Positions 54,479-63,307 of a stretch of 64,000 bases of DNA are shown piece after piece. The notes below the pieces were generated by a model that worked only from the letters and a program-made list of their open reading frames with translations, was not told where the DNA came from and did no database searches. This stretch comes from Roseicella aerolata (GTDB lineage: Bacteria; Pseudomonadota; Alphaproteobacteria; Acetobacterales; Acetobacteraceae): assembly GCF_020523605.1 (NCBI RefSeq), contig NZ_JAJAQI010000010.1, positions 1-64,000 on the forward strand, read 5' to 3'. A program made the translations under genes and the position numbers. The first letter of the stretch is position 1. Each line of letters starts with the position of its first letter.

Positions 54479-55468
54479 ATGAAGGTCTGCATTTTCGGCG
54501 CCGGCGCGATCGGCGGGCATCTGGCGGGGCGGCTGGCCAAGGGTGGCGCCGATCTCTCGGTGGTCGCGCGCGGGGCCCATCTTGCCGCCATCAGGGAGCG
54601 TGGCCTCACCGTCCGCACCCCCGACGGCGTCATCGAGGCGCGGCCGCGCGCCGCGGCCGACCCGGCCGAGCTCGGCCCGCAGGATGCGGTGATCGTCTGC
54701 ACCAAGGTGCCGGCGCTCGGCGGCGTCGCGCGGGCGATCGGGCCCCTGCTTCGGCCGGAGACGCCGGTCGCCTTCGTCACCAACGGCATTCCCTGGTGGT
54801 ATTTCGCCAGCCATGGCGGACCGGAGGAAGGGCAGCGGGTGCCCGAGGCGGACCCGGATGGCAGCGTCTGGGACCTGGTCGGACCGCGGCGCGCCATCGG
54901 CGGCGTCATCTACTCGGCCTGCCATGTGCCGGAGCCGGGCGTGATCGAGGTGACCAGCCGCGGCAGCAAGCTGCTCCTCGGCGAGCCGGATGGCAGCCGC
55001 TCCGACCGGGCGGTGGCGCTGGCGGCGGCGCTCAAGGCGGGCGGCCTGCCATGCAGCGTCAGCCCCGACATCCGCACCGATGTCTGGGCGAAGCTGCTGA
55101 ACAACCTCTCCAACGGCCCGATCTGCGTGCTGACCCGGCGCAACATGCGCGACACCTTCCGCGACGCGGTGGTGCGGGACGCGGCGGTGCAGGTGGTGCG
55201 GGAGGGCATGGCGATCGCCGCCGCCATGGGCCGCCCGGTGCCGGGCGAGGCGGAGGAGCGCGTCACCCTCTCGGCCGATATCCCGCACAAACCCTCCATC
55301 CTGCAGGACCTGGAGGCGGGCCGGCCCATGGAGGTGGATGCGCTGTTCCGGGTGGTGCTGCGGCTGGCGCGGGAGCGAGGCGTGCCGGCGCCGATGCTGG
55401 AACTGCTGGTGACCATGATGGCCCAGGCGGCCGAGGCGGCCGGGCTCTACCGGCGGGCGGAGGGCTGA
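54479..55468 (+). CDS. 2-dehydropantoate 2-reductase family (PanE/ApbA)
   Basis: NADPH-dependent ketoacid reductase (329 aa): GAGAIGGHLAGRLAKGGADLSVVARG binding motif (split here for length: GAGAIGGHLAGRLAKGG and VVARG), VICTKVP-like segment and the conserved Lys in DVWAKLLNNLSNGPICVLT. In a catabolic cluster such proteins often act on substrates other than ketopantoate. It starts 244 bases after the creatininase-type gene. Confidence 0.83.
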   Translation: MKVCIFGAGAIGGHLAGRLAKGGADLSVVARGAHLAAIRERGLTVRTPDGVIEARPRAAADPAELGPQDAVIVCTKVPALGGVARAIGPLLRPETPVAFVTNGIPWWYFASHGGPEEGQRVPEADPDGSVWDLVGPRRAIGGVIYSACHVPEPGVIEVTSRGSKLLLGEPDGSRSDRAVALAAALKAGGLPCSVSPDIRTDVWAKLLNNLSNGPICVLTRRNMRDTFRDAVVRDAAVQVVREGMAIAAAMGRPVPGEAEERVTLSADIPHKPSILQDLEAGRPMEVDALFRVVLRLARERGVPAPMLELLVTMMAQAAEAAGLYRRAEG

Positions 55469-55471
55469 GCC

Positions 55472-56308
55472 TTGGCCCCCGTCCTCGACCACCTCGTCAT
55501 CGATGTGCGGGACCGGATGGCGGCGGGGGCGGCGCGCATGGCGGCGCTCGGCTTCCAACTCACGCCCCTGGGGAGGCACAGCCTGGGTTCCGCCAACCAC
55601 CTGGCGGTGTTCGGGGAGGACTATCTGGAACTGCTCGGCACGGATGTGCCGGGCGGGGCGCTGCGGCCCGACATCGCCACCTATCCCGTCGGGCTGAACG
55701 GCCTGGTCTTCCGGACGCAGCAGGCCGAAGCGCTGTCGGCCGGCCTGGTCGCGCGCGGCGTGCCCGCCCTGCCGGCGCAGTCCTTCCACCGGCCGGTCGA
55801 TCTGCCGGATGGCGCGCGGGAGGAGGCGCGGTTCCGGACGGTGCGGCTCGATCGCGGCGCCGGTCTCGACGGCCGGATCTACTGGTGCGAGCACCTGACG
55901 CCGCAGCATGTCTGGCGGCCGGAATGGCAGGTCCATCCGAACGGCGCGACCTCCATCGCCCGTGTGCTGATCTCGGCGCGCGACCCGGAGCGGCAGGCCG
56001 CCATGTTCCGCCGGATCTTCGGCGAGGCGGCGCTGGGGCAGGGGCCCGGGGGCCGGGTGCTGCTGCCCTGCGGGCCGGTGGTGGTCGAGGTGGCGCCGCA
56101 TGCGGCCGTCGTGGCCGAACTCGGCGCGGCGGCGCCCGATCCCGCGGGACGTGGCGACCACCTGGTGCTGATCGCCTTCCGGGTGCGGGACCTGGCCGCG
56201 GCATCGGCGCTGCTGCGCGCGCAGGGCGTCCTGGCGGAGGCACGGCCCGGCGGGCTGCGCGTGGCGGCCGAGCCCGCCCTGAACGCGACACTCGACTTCC
56301 TCGCCTGA
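55472..56308 (+). CDS. VOC family protein, Glyoxalase_3 type
   Basis: A 278-residue protein with a long N-terminal VOC half: LDHLVIDVRDRMAAGAARMA, HSLGSANHLAVFGEDYLELL. A second half begins at about residue 165 (SIARVLISARDPERQAAMF). The conserved HL(A)xF metal-type residues are present. TTG 55472 is three bases after the PanE-type stop, so the genes are co-transcribed. The reaction is unknown. Confidence 0.8.
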   Translation: MAPVLDHLVIDVRDRMAAGAARMAALGFQLTPLGRHSLGSANHLAVFGEDYLELLGTDVPGGALRPDIATYPVGLNGLVFRTQQAEALSAGLVARGVPALPAQSFHRPVDLPDGAREEARFRTVRLDRGAGLDGRIYWCEHLTPQHVWRPEWQVHPNGATSIARVLISARDPERQAAMFRRIFGEAALGQGPGGRVLLPCGPVVVEVAPHAAVVAELGAAAPDPAGRGDHLVLIAFRVRDLAAASALLRAQGVLAEARPGGLRVAAEPALNATLDFLA

Positions 56309-56375
56309 TCCCTCGCCGCGCCGGCGTGCCGTGTAACAGCGAGAATCTTTCGCCGAATCCACGCAACGAACCATC

Positions 56376-56390
56376 GATACGGGACGTATC
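56376..56390. promoter_or_regulatory. Perfect 6+3+6 palindrome, candidate operator
   Basis: GATACG at 56376-56381 and CGTATC at 56385-56390 flank GGA. It lies in an AT-richer patch, 47 bases before the start of a small gene. It shares GATAC/GTATC half-sites with the palindrome at 3465-3475 but has a different spacing. Confidence 0.4.
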
Positions 56391-56437
56391 TCCATCATGC
56401 CCCGCATGGGCGCGATCCAGGCGGCGGAGACCGGGAT

Positions 56438-56650
56438 ATGCCATTGCGCAGCGACGAGATGGAACGAAGCGAGACGAGGCAGGGCCAGGGCCGGCTTCGA
56501 CCGCGTGACGAGGCGCCGGACCGCGGCGCGAGGATGCGGGAACGCGGCGCCCGCCGCCCGGCGGCGGAGCGGGAAGCGGTGTTCGACATCGCCGATTTCG
56601 CCGCCATCGCGCAGTTCGCCGGCATCGTCGCCGGGCGCCGGGCGGGGTAG
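56438..56650 (+). CDS. Small charged protein of unknown function
   Basis: A 70-residue frame from ATG 56438 with GGAG eight bases upstream. It is rich in Arg and Glu (RPRDEAPDRGARMRERGARR) and ends in EAVFDIADFAAIAQFAGIVA. No domain is recognised. The ribosome site, palindrome and AT-rich upstream region support it as a real gene, but with modest certainty. Confidence 0.45.
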   Translation: MPLRSDEMERSETRQGQGRLRPRDEAPDRGARMRERGARRPAAEREAVFDIADFAAIAQFAGIVAGRRAG

Positions 56651-56754
56651 GGCGGCGACTGCGCGGCCGGCCGCGGGCAGCGCGAAGGGAACACGAAGGG
56701 AACCGGCAGGCCGGGCGACATCGCCCGGCGCCCCCGGCGTGATTCCGTCCCGGC

Positions 56755-57684
56755 TCAGCGCGGCAGGGCCGTCTGGCCCAGCACCCAGCCTTCCCAGCGG
56801 CGCACCCAGGGGTCATCAGGCACGAAATCCGGCCGCGCGCCCTCCAGCACGGCGAGGAGCCCGAGCAGGCCGATGACCGAATCGAAGCGGTCCTCGCCGG
56901 CCGCATCGGCGCCGAAGCCGGCCTCGACGGCCCCGGCCAGCGCCGGGGAGGGCAGGATGCCGCGCGCCTCCATCACCGCCCGCAGCGCCGGGGCCAGGGC
57001 GCGCCGCGCGCCCTCCGCGCGCTTGCTGCCGATGAGCCGCAGCCCGCAATGCCGCAGCGCCTCGGCCGGATAGACCTCGGCCAGCACGGCCCGGCCCGGT
57101 GCCAGCAAGGCCCGCAGCCCGCCCTCGAAGGGCCAGAGCCGGATGGGCGCGCCGGCCACGAGGGCCGGCACCAGCCAGTCCCGCCAGGCGGCGATCGCCG
57201 CCTTGCCCGACTGGTTGGCGCCGAGCGTCCAGAACAGCGGGGCGCCGGCCGGGCGCTCGGCGGTCGCCCGGTCGCACCAGCGGGAGAGCCCCTGCGGGCC
57301 GCCGAGGCCGAGCGCCGCCGCATGCGCGGCCCGGGTCATGCCCGCGACGCCGCGGGCGGGGTAGAAGGGCCGGTCGGGGGAGACCGTCTCCAGCCCGGCA
57401 TTCACCAGGAAGAAGCCCGGCCGGGCGGCGAGGCCGCGCAGGAAGTCGGGAAAATCCGCCTCGGGCCGGGCCGAAGCATAGTCCCGCGGCAGGCCGAGCG
57501 GCAGGTCGAGCCCGAGCGCGACCGGCAGGCCCGGCGCCAGCAGCCGCGGCAGCAGCGCCGCCACATCCCCCACCGGCTCCGGCGCCTCCGCCTGCCACCG
57601 CCCGGCCGTGCGGCGCGCCCGGGTCAGCCAGCGCTTGCGCGGGTCGGTGCTCCAATCCGCATGGGCGGCGATCAGGTCACCCAT
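56755..57684 (-). CDS. DUF429-like RNase H-fold protein, unknown function
   Basis: A 309-residue protein with GLDLPLGLPRDYA near residue 65, LWPFEGGLRALLAPGRAVLAEVYPAE in the middle (WPFEG and AEVYPAE are the conserved parts) and EDRFDSVIGLLGLLAVLEG near the C-terminus. The acidic residues in these segments fit an RNase H-like fold as in DUF429. The function is unknown. ATG 57684 with AGGG upstream is preferred to an in-frame ATG at 57705. Confidence 0.65.
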   Translation of the reverse strand: MGDLIAAHADWSTDPRKRWLTRARRTAGRWQAEAPEPVGDVAALLPRLLAPGLPVALGLDLPLGLPRDYASARPEADFPDFLRGLAARPGFFLVNAGLETVSPDRPFYPARGVAGMTRAAHAAALGLGGPQGLSRWCDRATAERPAGAPLFWTLGANQSGKAAIAAWRDWLVPALVAGAPIRLWPFEGGLRALLAPGRAVLAEVYPAEALRHCGLRLIGSKRAEGARRALAPALRAVMEARGILPSPALAGAVEAGFGADAAGEDRFDSVIGLLGLLAVLEGARPDFVPDDPWVRRWEGWVLGQTALPR

Positions 57685-57784
57685 CGCGGCCCTGCGCTGT
57701 GGCATGCTGGCGGGACTGGCGCGGCGCGGCCGTCGCCCTGCGGCCGCCGGCGGCGCCGGGGATGCAAGCTGGGAGGAGATCGCG

Positions 57785-58357
57785 ATGGCGACGGTGCAGG
57801 AGCCCCGGGTCCCGGCCTCGGCCGTCGCGCCGCCGGGCTATTCCACCCTGTCCAAATGGTTCCACTGGGTCACCGTGGTGCTGCTCGCGACGGCGATGCC
57901 GGTCGGCTTCGTCATCAAGCACATCAAGGATTCGGACAAGATGGTGTTCTACGCCATCCATGAATCGGCGGGCCTGACCATCCTGTTCGTCGCGCTGGCG
58001 CGGCTGGCCTGGCGGTTGCGCCATCCGCCGCCGCCCCTGCCCGAGCATGTGCCGGTGCCGCTGCGCCGGGCGGCCGCGGCGGTGCATCACAGCCTCTATG
58101 TGATGCTGATCCTGCAGCCCTGCCTTGGCTTCCTCATGACCAATGCCTTCGGTTTTCCGCTGCGCGGGGAGACCGCCTATCTCGGCCTGATCGACTTCCC
58201 GAAATTCATGGAGGCCCATGAGCCGCTCGCCGAGGTGCTGAAGACGCTCCACACCATCGGCGGCTGGTCGATCCTGGTGCTGCTGGTGCTGCATGTCGGC
58301 GGCGTGGTGTTCCACCAGGCGATCCGGCGGGACGGCACGCTGCTGCGGATGGTCTAG
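57785..58357 (+). CDS. Cytochrome b561 (CybB family)
   Basis: Four-helix membrane cytochrome (190 aa). The heme-ligand histidines are in LSKWFHWVTVVLLA, AIHESAGLTILFVALARLAW, AAVHHSLYVMLILQP and LHTIGGWSILVLLVLHVGG. Members oxidise ubiquinol or pass electrons to small acceptors such as superoxide. ATG 57785 has GGGAGGAG upstream. The gene diverges from the DUF429-like gene. Confidence 0.9.
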   Translation: MATVQEPRVPASAVAPPGYSTLSKWFHWVTVVLLATAMPVGFVIKHIKDSDKMVFYAIHESAGLTILFVALARLAWRLRHPPPPLPEHVPVPLRRAAAAVHHSLYVMLILQPCLGFLMTNAFGFPLRGETAYLGLIDFPKFMEAHEPLAEVLKTLHTIGGWSILVLLVLHVGGVVFHQAIRRDGTLLRMV

Positions 58358-58528
58358 GCCGAGGGTCGAAAGGCGGGCCGGTGCGGCGCAGCGGGCCTGG
58401 TCTGCCGGCCGCCCCCGGGCTCTCGCCCCCGGATGCCCGGCCGGGCCCGCCCCTGCCGGAGAGGAGCGGTGCCGCAGCGCCGGACGCCCCGCCCGGTGCG
58501 ATCCTGCATCAGGTCCGTCGCGGTCCCG

Positions 58529-58741
58529 TCAGAGCGGCTTCTGCGCCTTCTCCAGCAGGCGGGCGAAGAAGCCCGGTTTCTTCGCCGTCGCCTCGACCTT
58601 TGGCGTCTTCAACACCTGCGCGCGTTCGGCGGCGGCTTCCTTCTCCTTCTGGGCAAGCCACTTCTCCAGGCTCATCCCCGCCTTGGCGGCCCTTTTCGCC
58701 TCATAGGCGCGTTGCGCCTCGGTCATCTTTCGTTGATCCAT
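58529..58741 (-). CDS. Small Lys/Ala-rich conserved protein
   Basis: A 70-residue soluble protein, MDQRKMTEAQRAYEAKRAAK then AGMSLEKWLAQKEKEAAAER, ending KKPGFFARLLEKAQKPL. It is predicted almost wholly helical and basic. I do not know its function. ATG 58741 has AGAGG upstream. Confidence 0.65.
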   Translation of the reverse strand: MDQRKMTEAQRAYEAKRAAKAGMSLEKWLAQKEKEAAAERAQVLKTPKVEATAKKPGFFARLLEKAQKPL

Positions 58742-58827
58742 GGGAACCTCTTCGACGCGGCAGATGTGGCGGAGCCGGCCCGGAGGAGCAAGGCCGGGGC
58801 TTGAACGCGGGACCGGTTCAGGCCCCT

Positions 58828-59169
58828 ATGCGCCACATGGAAGCGCGGGTGAAAGCCGGGATCTGGGTCTCGATGGCGTTGCGGCTGGCGGATATCGCCG
58901 GGCGCAGCGGGGCGGTCTTGCGGAAGGGCGACCCGGATTCGGGCGGAATCCTGTGCGTCCTGCGGGGGCGGGAGGGACTCGTCGTCCTCAGCCAGGTGCG
59001 GGACGCCGAGGGGCGGCCGGCCTGGATGCGCGGCAGCGGCGCCACGCCGGTGGATGAGGAGACGGCCGATGCCTATATCGCAAGGCAGGTGAAACGCGAT
59101 CCCGATCTGTGGGTTGTGGAGTTTGACGCCCCGGACCTGAAGCCGCCTTTTGAAGGCAAATTGCTGTAA
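58828..59169 (+). CDS. DUF1491 family protein
   Basis: A 113-residue protein of the mostly alphaproteobacterial DUF1491 family: EARVKAGIWVSMALRLADIA, VLRKGDPDSGGILCVLRG and ADAYIARQVKRDPDLWVVEF. No function is known. ATG 58828 is the longest sensible start; ATG 58837 is an alternative. A small hairpin (59172-59189) follows its stop. Confidence 0.85.
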   Translation: MRHMEARVKAGIWVSMALRLADIAGRSGAVLRKGDPDSGGILCVLRGREGLVVLSQVRDAEGRPAWMRGSGATPVDEETADAYIARQVKRDPDLWVVEFDAPDLKPPFEGKLL

Positions 59170-59330
59170 CTCCAGAGGTATGCCTCTGGTTCGCAATATT
59201 GTGTATGCGATCCAACGCTTCCGTGAGGTGCGTTTCTCGCTTGATGGTTTCAATTCTCTCCAACGGGTTAGGCATCGCGCAGGCTTGCACTGTGCCGGCA
59301 CCCCGAAACCCATCACGTGTCGGAGGACGC

Positions 59331-60041
59331 ATGGCCACTCCCCGCCCCATCCTGATCGTTGAGGACGATGCCGCCCTGCGGGCCACCCTCGCCGAGCAGA
59401 TCGCCCAGGAAGGCGACTTCACCGCCGATGAGGCGGAGAGCGCCACCGAGGCCGCGGCGAAGCTCGCCGATGCCGATGCGCGCTACGATGCCATCCTGCT
59501 CGATATCGGCCTGCCGGACGGCGATGGCCGCGACTTCTGCGCCAAGCTCCGGCGGGAGGGCCGGAAGATGCCGGTCATCATGCTGACCGGCGCGGATGCG
59601 GAGCAGGATGTGGTGCGCGGCCTCGATGCCGGCGCCAACGACTACATCGCCAAGCCCTTCCGCCTGCCGGAACTGCTGGCGCGGGTCCGGGCGCAGCTTC
59701 GCGTCTTCGACAATTCCGAGGACGCGGTCTTCACCATCGGGCCCTATTCCTTCCGTCCCTCCGCCAAGCTGCTGCTGGAGCCGGCGCGCAACCGCAAGAT
59801 CCGGCTGACCGACAAGGAAAGCTCGATCCTGAAGTTCCTCTACCGCGCCGGCGGCAAGCCGGTGCCGCGGCAGGTGCTGCTGAACGAGGTCTGGGGCTAC
59901 AACAGCGCGGTCACCACCCACACGCTGGAGACCCATATCTACCGCCTGCGGCAGAAGATCGAGCCCGATCCCTCCCATGCCCGGCTGCTGCTGACCGAAG
60001 GCGGCGGCTACAAGCTGGACCCGGTGGCGCAGGCACAATAG
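59331..60041 (+). CDS. OmpR/PhoB-type response regulator
   Basis: A 236-residue regulator: receiver domain (residues about 5-120; ILIVEDDAALRATLAEQIA, phospho-acceptor Asp58 in LLDIGLPDGDG, Thr in MLTGA, Lys in YIAKPFRLPELL) and a winged helix (about 135-232; LTDKESSILKFLYRAGGK, TLETHIYRLRQKIE). ATG 59331 has a CGGAGGA site. No histidine kinase gene is adjacent, so it is an orphan. It is followed by an intrinsic terminator. Confidence 0.92.
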   Translation: MATPRPILIVEDDAALRATLAEQIAQEGDFTADEAESATEAAAKLADADARYDAILLDIGLPDGDGRDFCAKLRREGRKMPVIMLTGADAEQDVVRGLDAGANDYIAKPFRLPELLARVRAQLRVFDNSEDAVFTIGPYSFRPSAKLLLEPARNRKIRLTDKESSILKFLYRAGGKPVPRQVLLNEVWGYNSAVTTHTLETHIYRLRQKIEPDPSHARLLLTEGGGYKLDPVAQAQ

Positions 60042-60064
60042 CGCCGCCCAGGGCAGCAGGACTG

Positions 60065-60094
60065 GGGCCGCGGCGGAGACGCCGCGGCCCTTTT
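60065..60094 (+). terminator. Rho-independent terminator after the response regulator
   Basis: GGGCCGCGGCG at 60065-60075 pairs perfectly with CGCCGCGGCCC at 60080-60090 around a GAGA loop and is followed by TTTT. It lies 23 bases after the regulator stop. The rest of the gap to 60385 shows no gene. Confidence 0.88.
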
Positions 60095-60385
60095 CCAATT
60101 TCAGGCCAGCGATGCCGGGCAGCAGGCATCGGCGGCGGAGGCCACGGATGCGGCCCGCGGCCGATGCCGCGGTGCCGGCGCTGCAGGCGGTGCCGGCGCC
60201 TGTGGCCGCATAAGCGTATTCGGATTGATGCGGGACGCGATCATGCCCGGCCACCATGATGCGCGCCGGCATGGCGGCCGCGCATTCCCGCCGCCGATGC
60301 CCGCCGGGCCCGGATCCTCATGGCGGCCGGCAGCCTCCCATGCCCGGTGCCTCCCGGGCCGGTCCTGCGCGAGCCGCGGCGGCGA

Positions 60386-62044
60386 TCAGCGGTCGGTCAG
60401 CCGCAGCTCGATCCGCCGGTTCCGCGCATAGGCCTCTGGCGTCTCGGCATTGTCCAAGGGCTGGTTGTCGCCGAAGGCGGTCGCCGCCACCCGGTTGGGC
60501 GGCAGCCCCTCCGCCATCAGCAATTGCGCGACGGCGATCGCCCGCGCGGCCGACAGTTCCCAGTTCGTCGCATAGCGCGCGCTGCGGATCGGTTGCCGGT
60601 CGGCATGGCCGTCCACCCGCAGCAGCCAGTTCACATCCGGTGGGATGCGCTCCGACAGCTCCTTCAGCACCCGCGCGATCTCGCGGATCTGCTGCTGGCC
60701 GGCGGGCGAGAGATCCGCGCTGGCGGGCGGGAACAGCACCTCCGACTGGAAGACGAAGCGGTCGCCGACGATCCGCACCTCCGGCCGGTCGCCCAGCACG
60801 TCCCGCAGCCGGCCGAAGAAGTCGCTGCGGTAGCGCTGCAGCTCCTCCACCCGCGCCGCGAGCGCCGCGTTCAGCCGGGTGCCGAGCGCCACGATCTGGG
60901 CATCCTTGTCGCGGCCGGAGGTCTCGGCCACGTCCAGCGCCGCGGTCAGCCGGGCGAGCTGGCTCCGCAGCTCCTCGATCTGGCGGCTCAGCAGCGCCAC
61001 CTGGGCGCGCGCACTCTCGGCCAGCCGCACCTGCTCGGTCGCGGCGCGCTCGGCCGCCTGCCGCCGCTCGGCCTCCGCCGCCGCCATGTGCTCGGCCGCC
61101 TGGCGCCGCTCCGCCTCGGTCAGCCCGGCCGCCTCGGCCGTGCTGCGGGCCCGCGCTTCCTCGCCCGCGCGCCGGGCCGCCTCCTCCGCCTGCCGCTCCA
61201 GCTGGTCGCGCAGGGCCGCCAGCGCCTTCACCTGCTCCGACAGGCGGGCGATATCCGAGAGCCGCGCCTCGATGGTCGCGCGGTCGGCCTGCACCCGGCG
61301 GTCGAGCGCCGCCATCTCCGTCCGCATCGCGGCGAGCTGCCGCTGCTCGGCCGCGAGCTGCGCCTGCGCCTCCTGCAACTGCCGCTGCAGCGCGGCCAGC
61401 TCCCGCCTTGCCGTCTCCGCCGCGCCACGGCTCTCGGCGAGCTGCCGGTCCAGCTCCACGACCCGCGCCTCGCTCTGCTGCCGCGCCTGGCGCTCGGCCG
61501 CCAGGCTGCGGCCGGTCTCGGCCAGTTGCCGCACCGTCTGCGCGGCATCGCCGCCCACGCTCTCGGCCCGCCGCAGCGCCTCGGCCAACTGCTGCTCCAG
61601 CGAGGCCAGCCGCTCCGCGCCGCCGCGGCCGGCGAGTTCCAGGTCGGTCAGCCGCGCGGTCAGGCGGTCCCGCTCCGCCTGCGCCGCGTCGCGCTCGGTG
61701 CCCAGCCGGTCACGTTCCTCCCGCGCCTCCCGCAGCTGCGCGAACAGCGCATCCCGGGCGGTGGCGGCGGCCCGCAGCTCCTCCGTCGTGCGGGTGAGGG
61801 CGCTGCGCAGCTCGGTCGCCTGGCCGCGCTCCAGCGCCAGCATCTCGGCCAGTTCCGCCACCTGGGCGTTCAGCCGGTCCAGCGCCCGGTCGCGGGAGGA
61901 CAGGGTGACGCTGAGGAAGCCCTGGGCCAGGACGAAGACCAGCAGGACGAAGATGATGACCATGAGCAGCGTGGACAGCGCGTCCACATAGCCGGGCCAG
62001 GCATCCAGACCGCCCCCGCGCTGGCGGCGCCGGCCGATGGCCAT
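60386..62044 (-). CDS. MotB/OmpA-type membrane protein with long coiled coil
   Basis: A 552-residue protein with one N-terminal membrane helix (residues about 22-42, WPGYVDALSTLLMVIIFVLL). It carries an Asp at 21 in the position of the MotB proton-binding Asp. A very long Glu/Arg/Ala-rich coiled coil follows (about 48-390), then a C-terminal OmpA domain (about 410-552: VLFPPASADLSPAGQQQI, DGHADRQPI, RNRRIELRL) that binds peptidoglycan. With the MotA/ExbB-like gene 83 bases upstream it should form a proton-driven stator-like complex. ZorB of Zorya has a similar layout, but no ZorC, D or E partner is present. Confidence 0.85.
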   Translation of the reverse strand: MAIGRRRQRGGGLDAWPGYVDALSTLLMVIIFVLLVFVLAQGFLSVTLSSRDRALDRLNAQVAELAEMLALERGQATELRSALTRTTEELRAAATARDALFAQLREAREERDRLGTERDAAQAERDRLTARLTDLELAGRGGAERLASLEQQLAEALRRAESVGGDAAQTVRQLAETGRSLAAERQARQQSEARVVELDRQLAESRGAAETARRELAALQRQLQEAQAQLAAEQRQLAAMRTEMAALDRRVQADRATIEARLSDIARLSEQVKALAALRDQLERQAEEAARRAGEEARARSTAEAAGLTEAERRQAAEHMAAAEAERRQAAERAATEQVRLAESARAQVALLSRQIEELRSQLARLTAALDVAETSGRDKDAQIVALGTRLNAALAARVEELQRYRSDFFGRLRDVLGDRPEVRIVGDRFVFQSEVLFPPASADLSPAGQQQIREIARVLKELSERIPPDVNWLLRVDGHADRQPIRSARYATNWELSAARAIAVAQLLMAEGLPPNRVAATAFGDNQPLDNAETPEAYARNRRIELRLTDR

Positions 62045-62127
62045 CTACCGAAGCGGGGGGGCGCTGCCCCCTCGCGCTCCCCCGCCGGAGGTCAGGCGAC
62101 CCCTGGACCGGCCCGGGTCCGCCCCCA

Positions 62128-63276
62128 TCAGCGCGGGGCCTCCTCGGCCAGCGCCGCGATGGTCCGCGCCACCAGCTTGATCTCGCTGCGCAGCTCGGCG
62201 GTGGACTGGGCGCGGCCGTTGACCAGCTCCTCCAACAGGCGCGAGAGATAGATCTCGGTGTTGCGGAGATGGCCGCGGACCACCTCATCCGCCGCCGGCG
62301 CGGCCTGCGCATCGGCCAGGCGCTGCAGGACGGGGCCGAGCGCCGCCTGCTGCTCCGCCACCCGCAGCATCAGCGTCTGGCTGGCGCGGATCTGGTCGGT
62401 CAGCACCGAGAGCCGCTCGGTCAGCGTCATCATGGCCTGGCTGGTCTGCGCCCGGCCTTCCTCGCCGCGCGCCAGGATGCGCTGCAACTGCTCCAGGTTC
62501 TCCGCCGTCTGCTCCAGCAGCGCCTGGACATAGGCCGGGACGCTGCCGCCGCCCTCGCCGCCCACATCCCCCAGCACGCCGGAGGAGAGCCGGGTGATCC
62601 CGGCCAGCCATTCCTCCAGCTCGTTGTAGAAGCGGTTCTGCGCCTGCCCCGCCGTCAGGTCGAGGAAGCCCAGCACCAGCGCGCCCGCCAGGCCGAGCAT
62701 GGAGGTGGAGAAGGCCGTGCTCATGCCCGTCAGCGGCTGCGCCAGCCCGGTCTTCAACTGGTTGAAGAGCTGGTTCAGGTCGCCCGAACCCACCGACATG
62801 CCGCCGATCACCTCGGAGACCGAGCCGATGGTCAGCAGCAACCCCCAGAAGGTGCCGAGCAGGCCGAGGAAGATCAGCAGCCCGGTCATGTAGCGCGACA
62901 GCTCGCGGCTTTCGTCGAGGCGCGAGGTGATGCCGTCCAGCACGCTCCGCATCGCCGGCGCCGAGAGGCTCAGCCGGTCCGACCGCCGCGCCGCGAACAT
63001 GCTCGCCATCGGGCCCAGCAGCCGCGGCGCCGGCATGGCCGGGGCGCCGAGGCGGGGGCTGCGGAAATGCTCCAGCCAGTCGACCTCCGGCCGCAGCATC
63101 AGCACCTGCCGCAGGTTCCAGATGATGCCGATCCCCAGCACGCCGAGGATGAGGCCGTTCAGCACCGGGTTGCTGGCGAAGGCGTTCGCCAGCTCGGTCC
63201 CCAGCAGCGCCGCCACCAGCACCACCACGGCCAGGAAGCCGAGCATCCGCCAGAGATATCGAAGGGGAGGGGTCAT
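62128..63276 (-). CDS. MotA/TolQ/ExbB-like proton channel subunit
   Basis: A 382-residue membrane protein with four helices (about 12-30, 40-56, 130-152, 185-205). The conserved channel segment is TGLAQPLTGMSTAFSTSMLG and the preceding GLLGTFWGLLLTIGSV. A helical cytoplasmic tail of about 170 residues follows. It is the partner of the MotB/OmpA-type protein downstream. ATG 63276 is chosen; a longer start at 63354 would overlap the preceding gene by 47 bases. Confidence 0.85.
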   Translation of the reverse strand: MTPPLRYLWRMLGFLAVVVLVAALLGTELANAFASNPVLNGLILGVLGIGIIWNLRQVLMLRPEVDWLEHFRSPRLGAPAMPAPRLLGPMASMFAARRSDRLSLSAPAMRSVLDGITSRLDESRELSRYMTGLLIFLGLLGTFWGLLLTIGSVSEVIGGMSVGSGDLNQLFNQLKTGLAQPLTGMSTAFSTSMLGLAGALVLGFLDLTAGQAQNRFYNELEEWLAGITRLSSGVLGDVGGEGGGSVPAYVQALLEQTAENLEQLQRILARGEEGRAQTSQAMMTLTERLSVLTDQIRASQTLMLRVAEQQAALGPVLQRLADAQAAPAADEVVRGHLRNTEIYLSRLLEELVNGRAQSTAELRSEIKLVARTIAALAEEAPR

Positions 63277-63307
63277 CGGCCGAAGCTCATCCGGTCTGGG
63301 GGGCGCG

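Noticed and set aside
60386-63276. A Zorya anti-phage system
   Set aside because: Only the ZorA/ZorB-like architecture is present. No ZorC, ZorD helicase or ZorE nuclease is adjacent, and the pair is joined to an exported OmpA-like gene instead.
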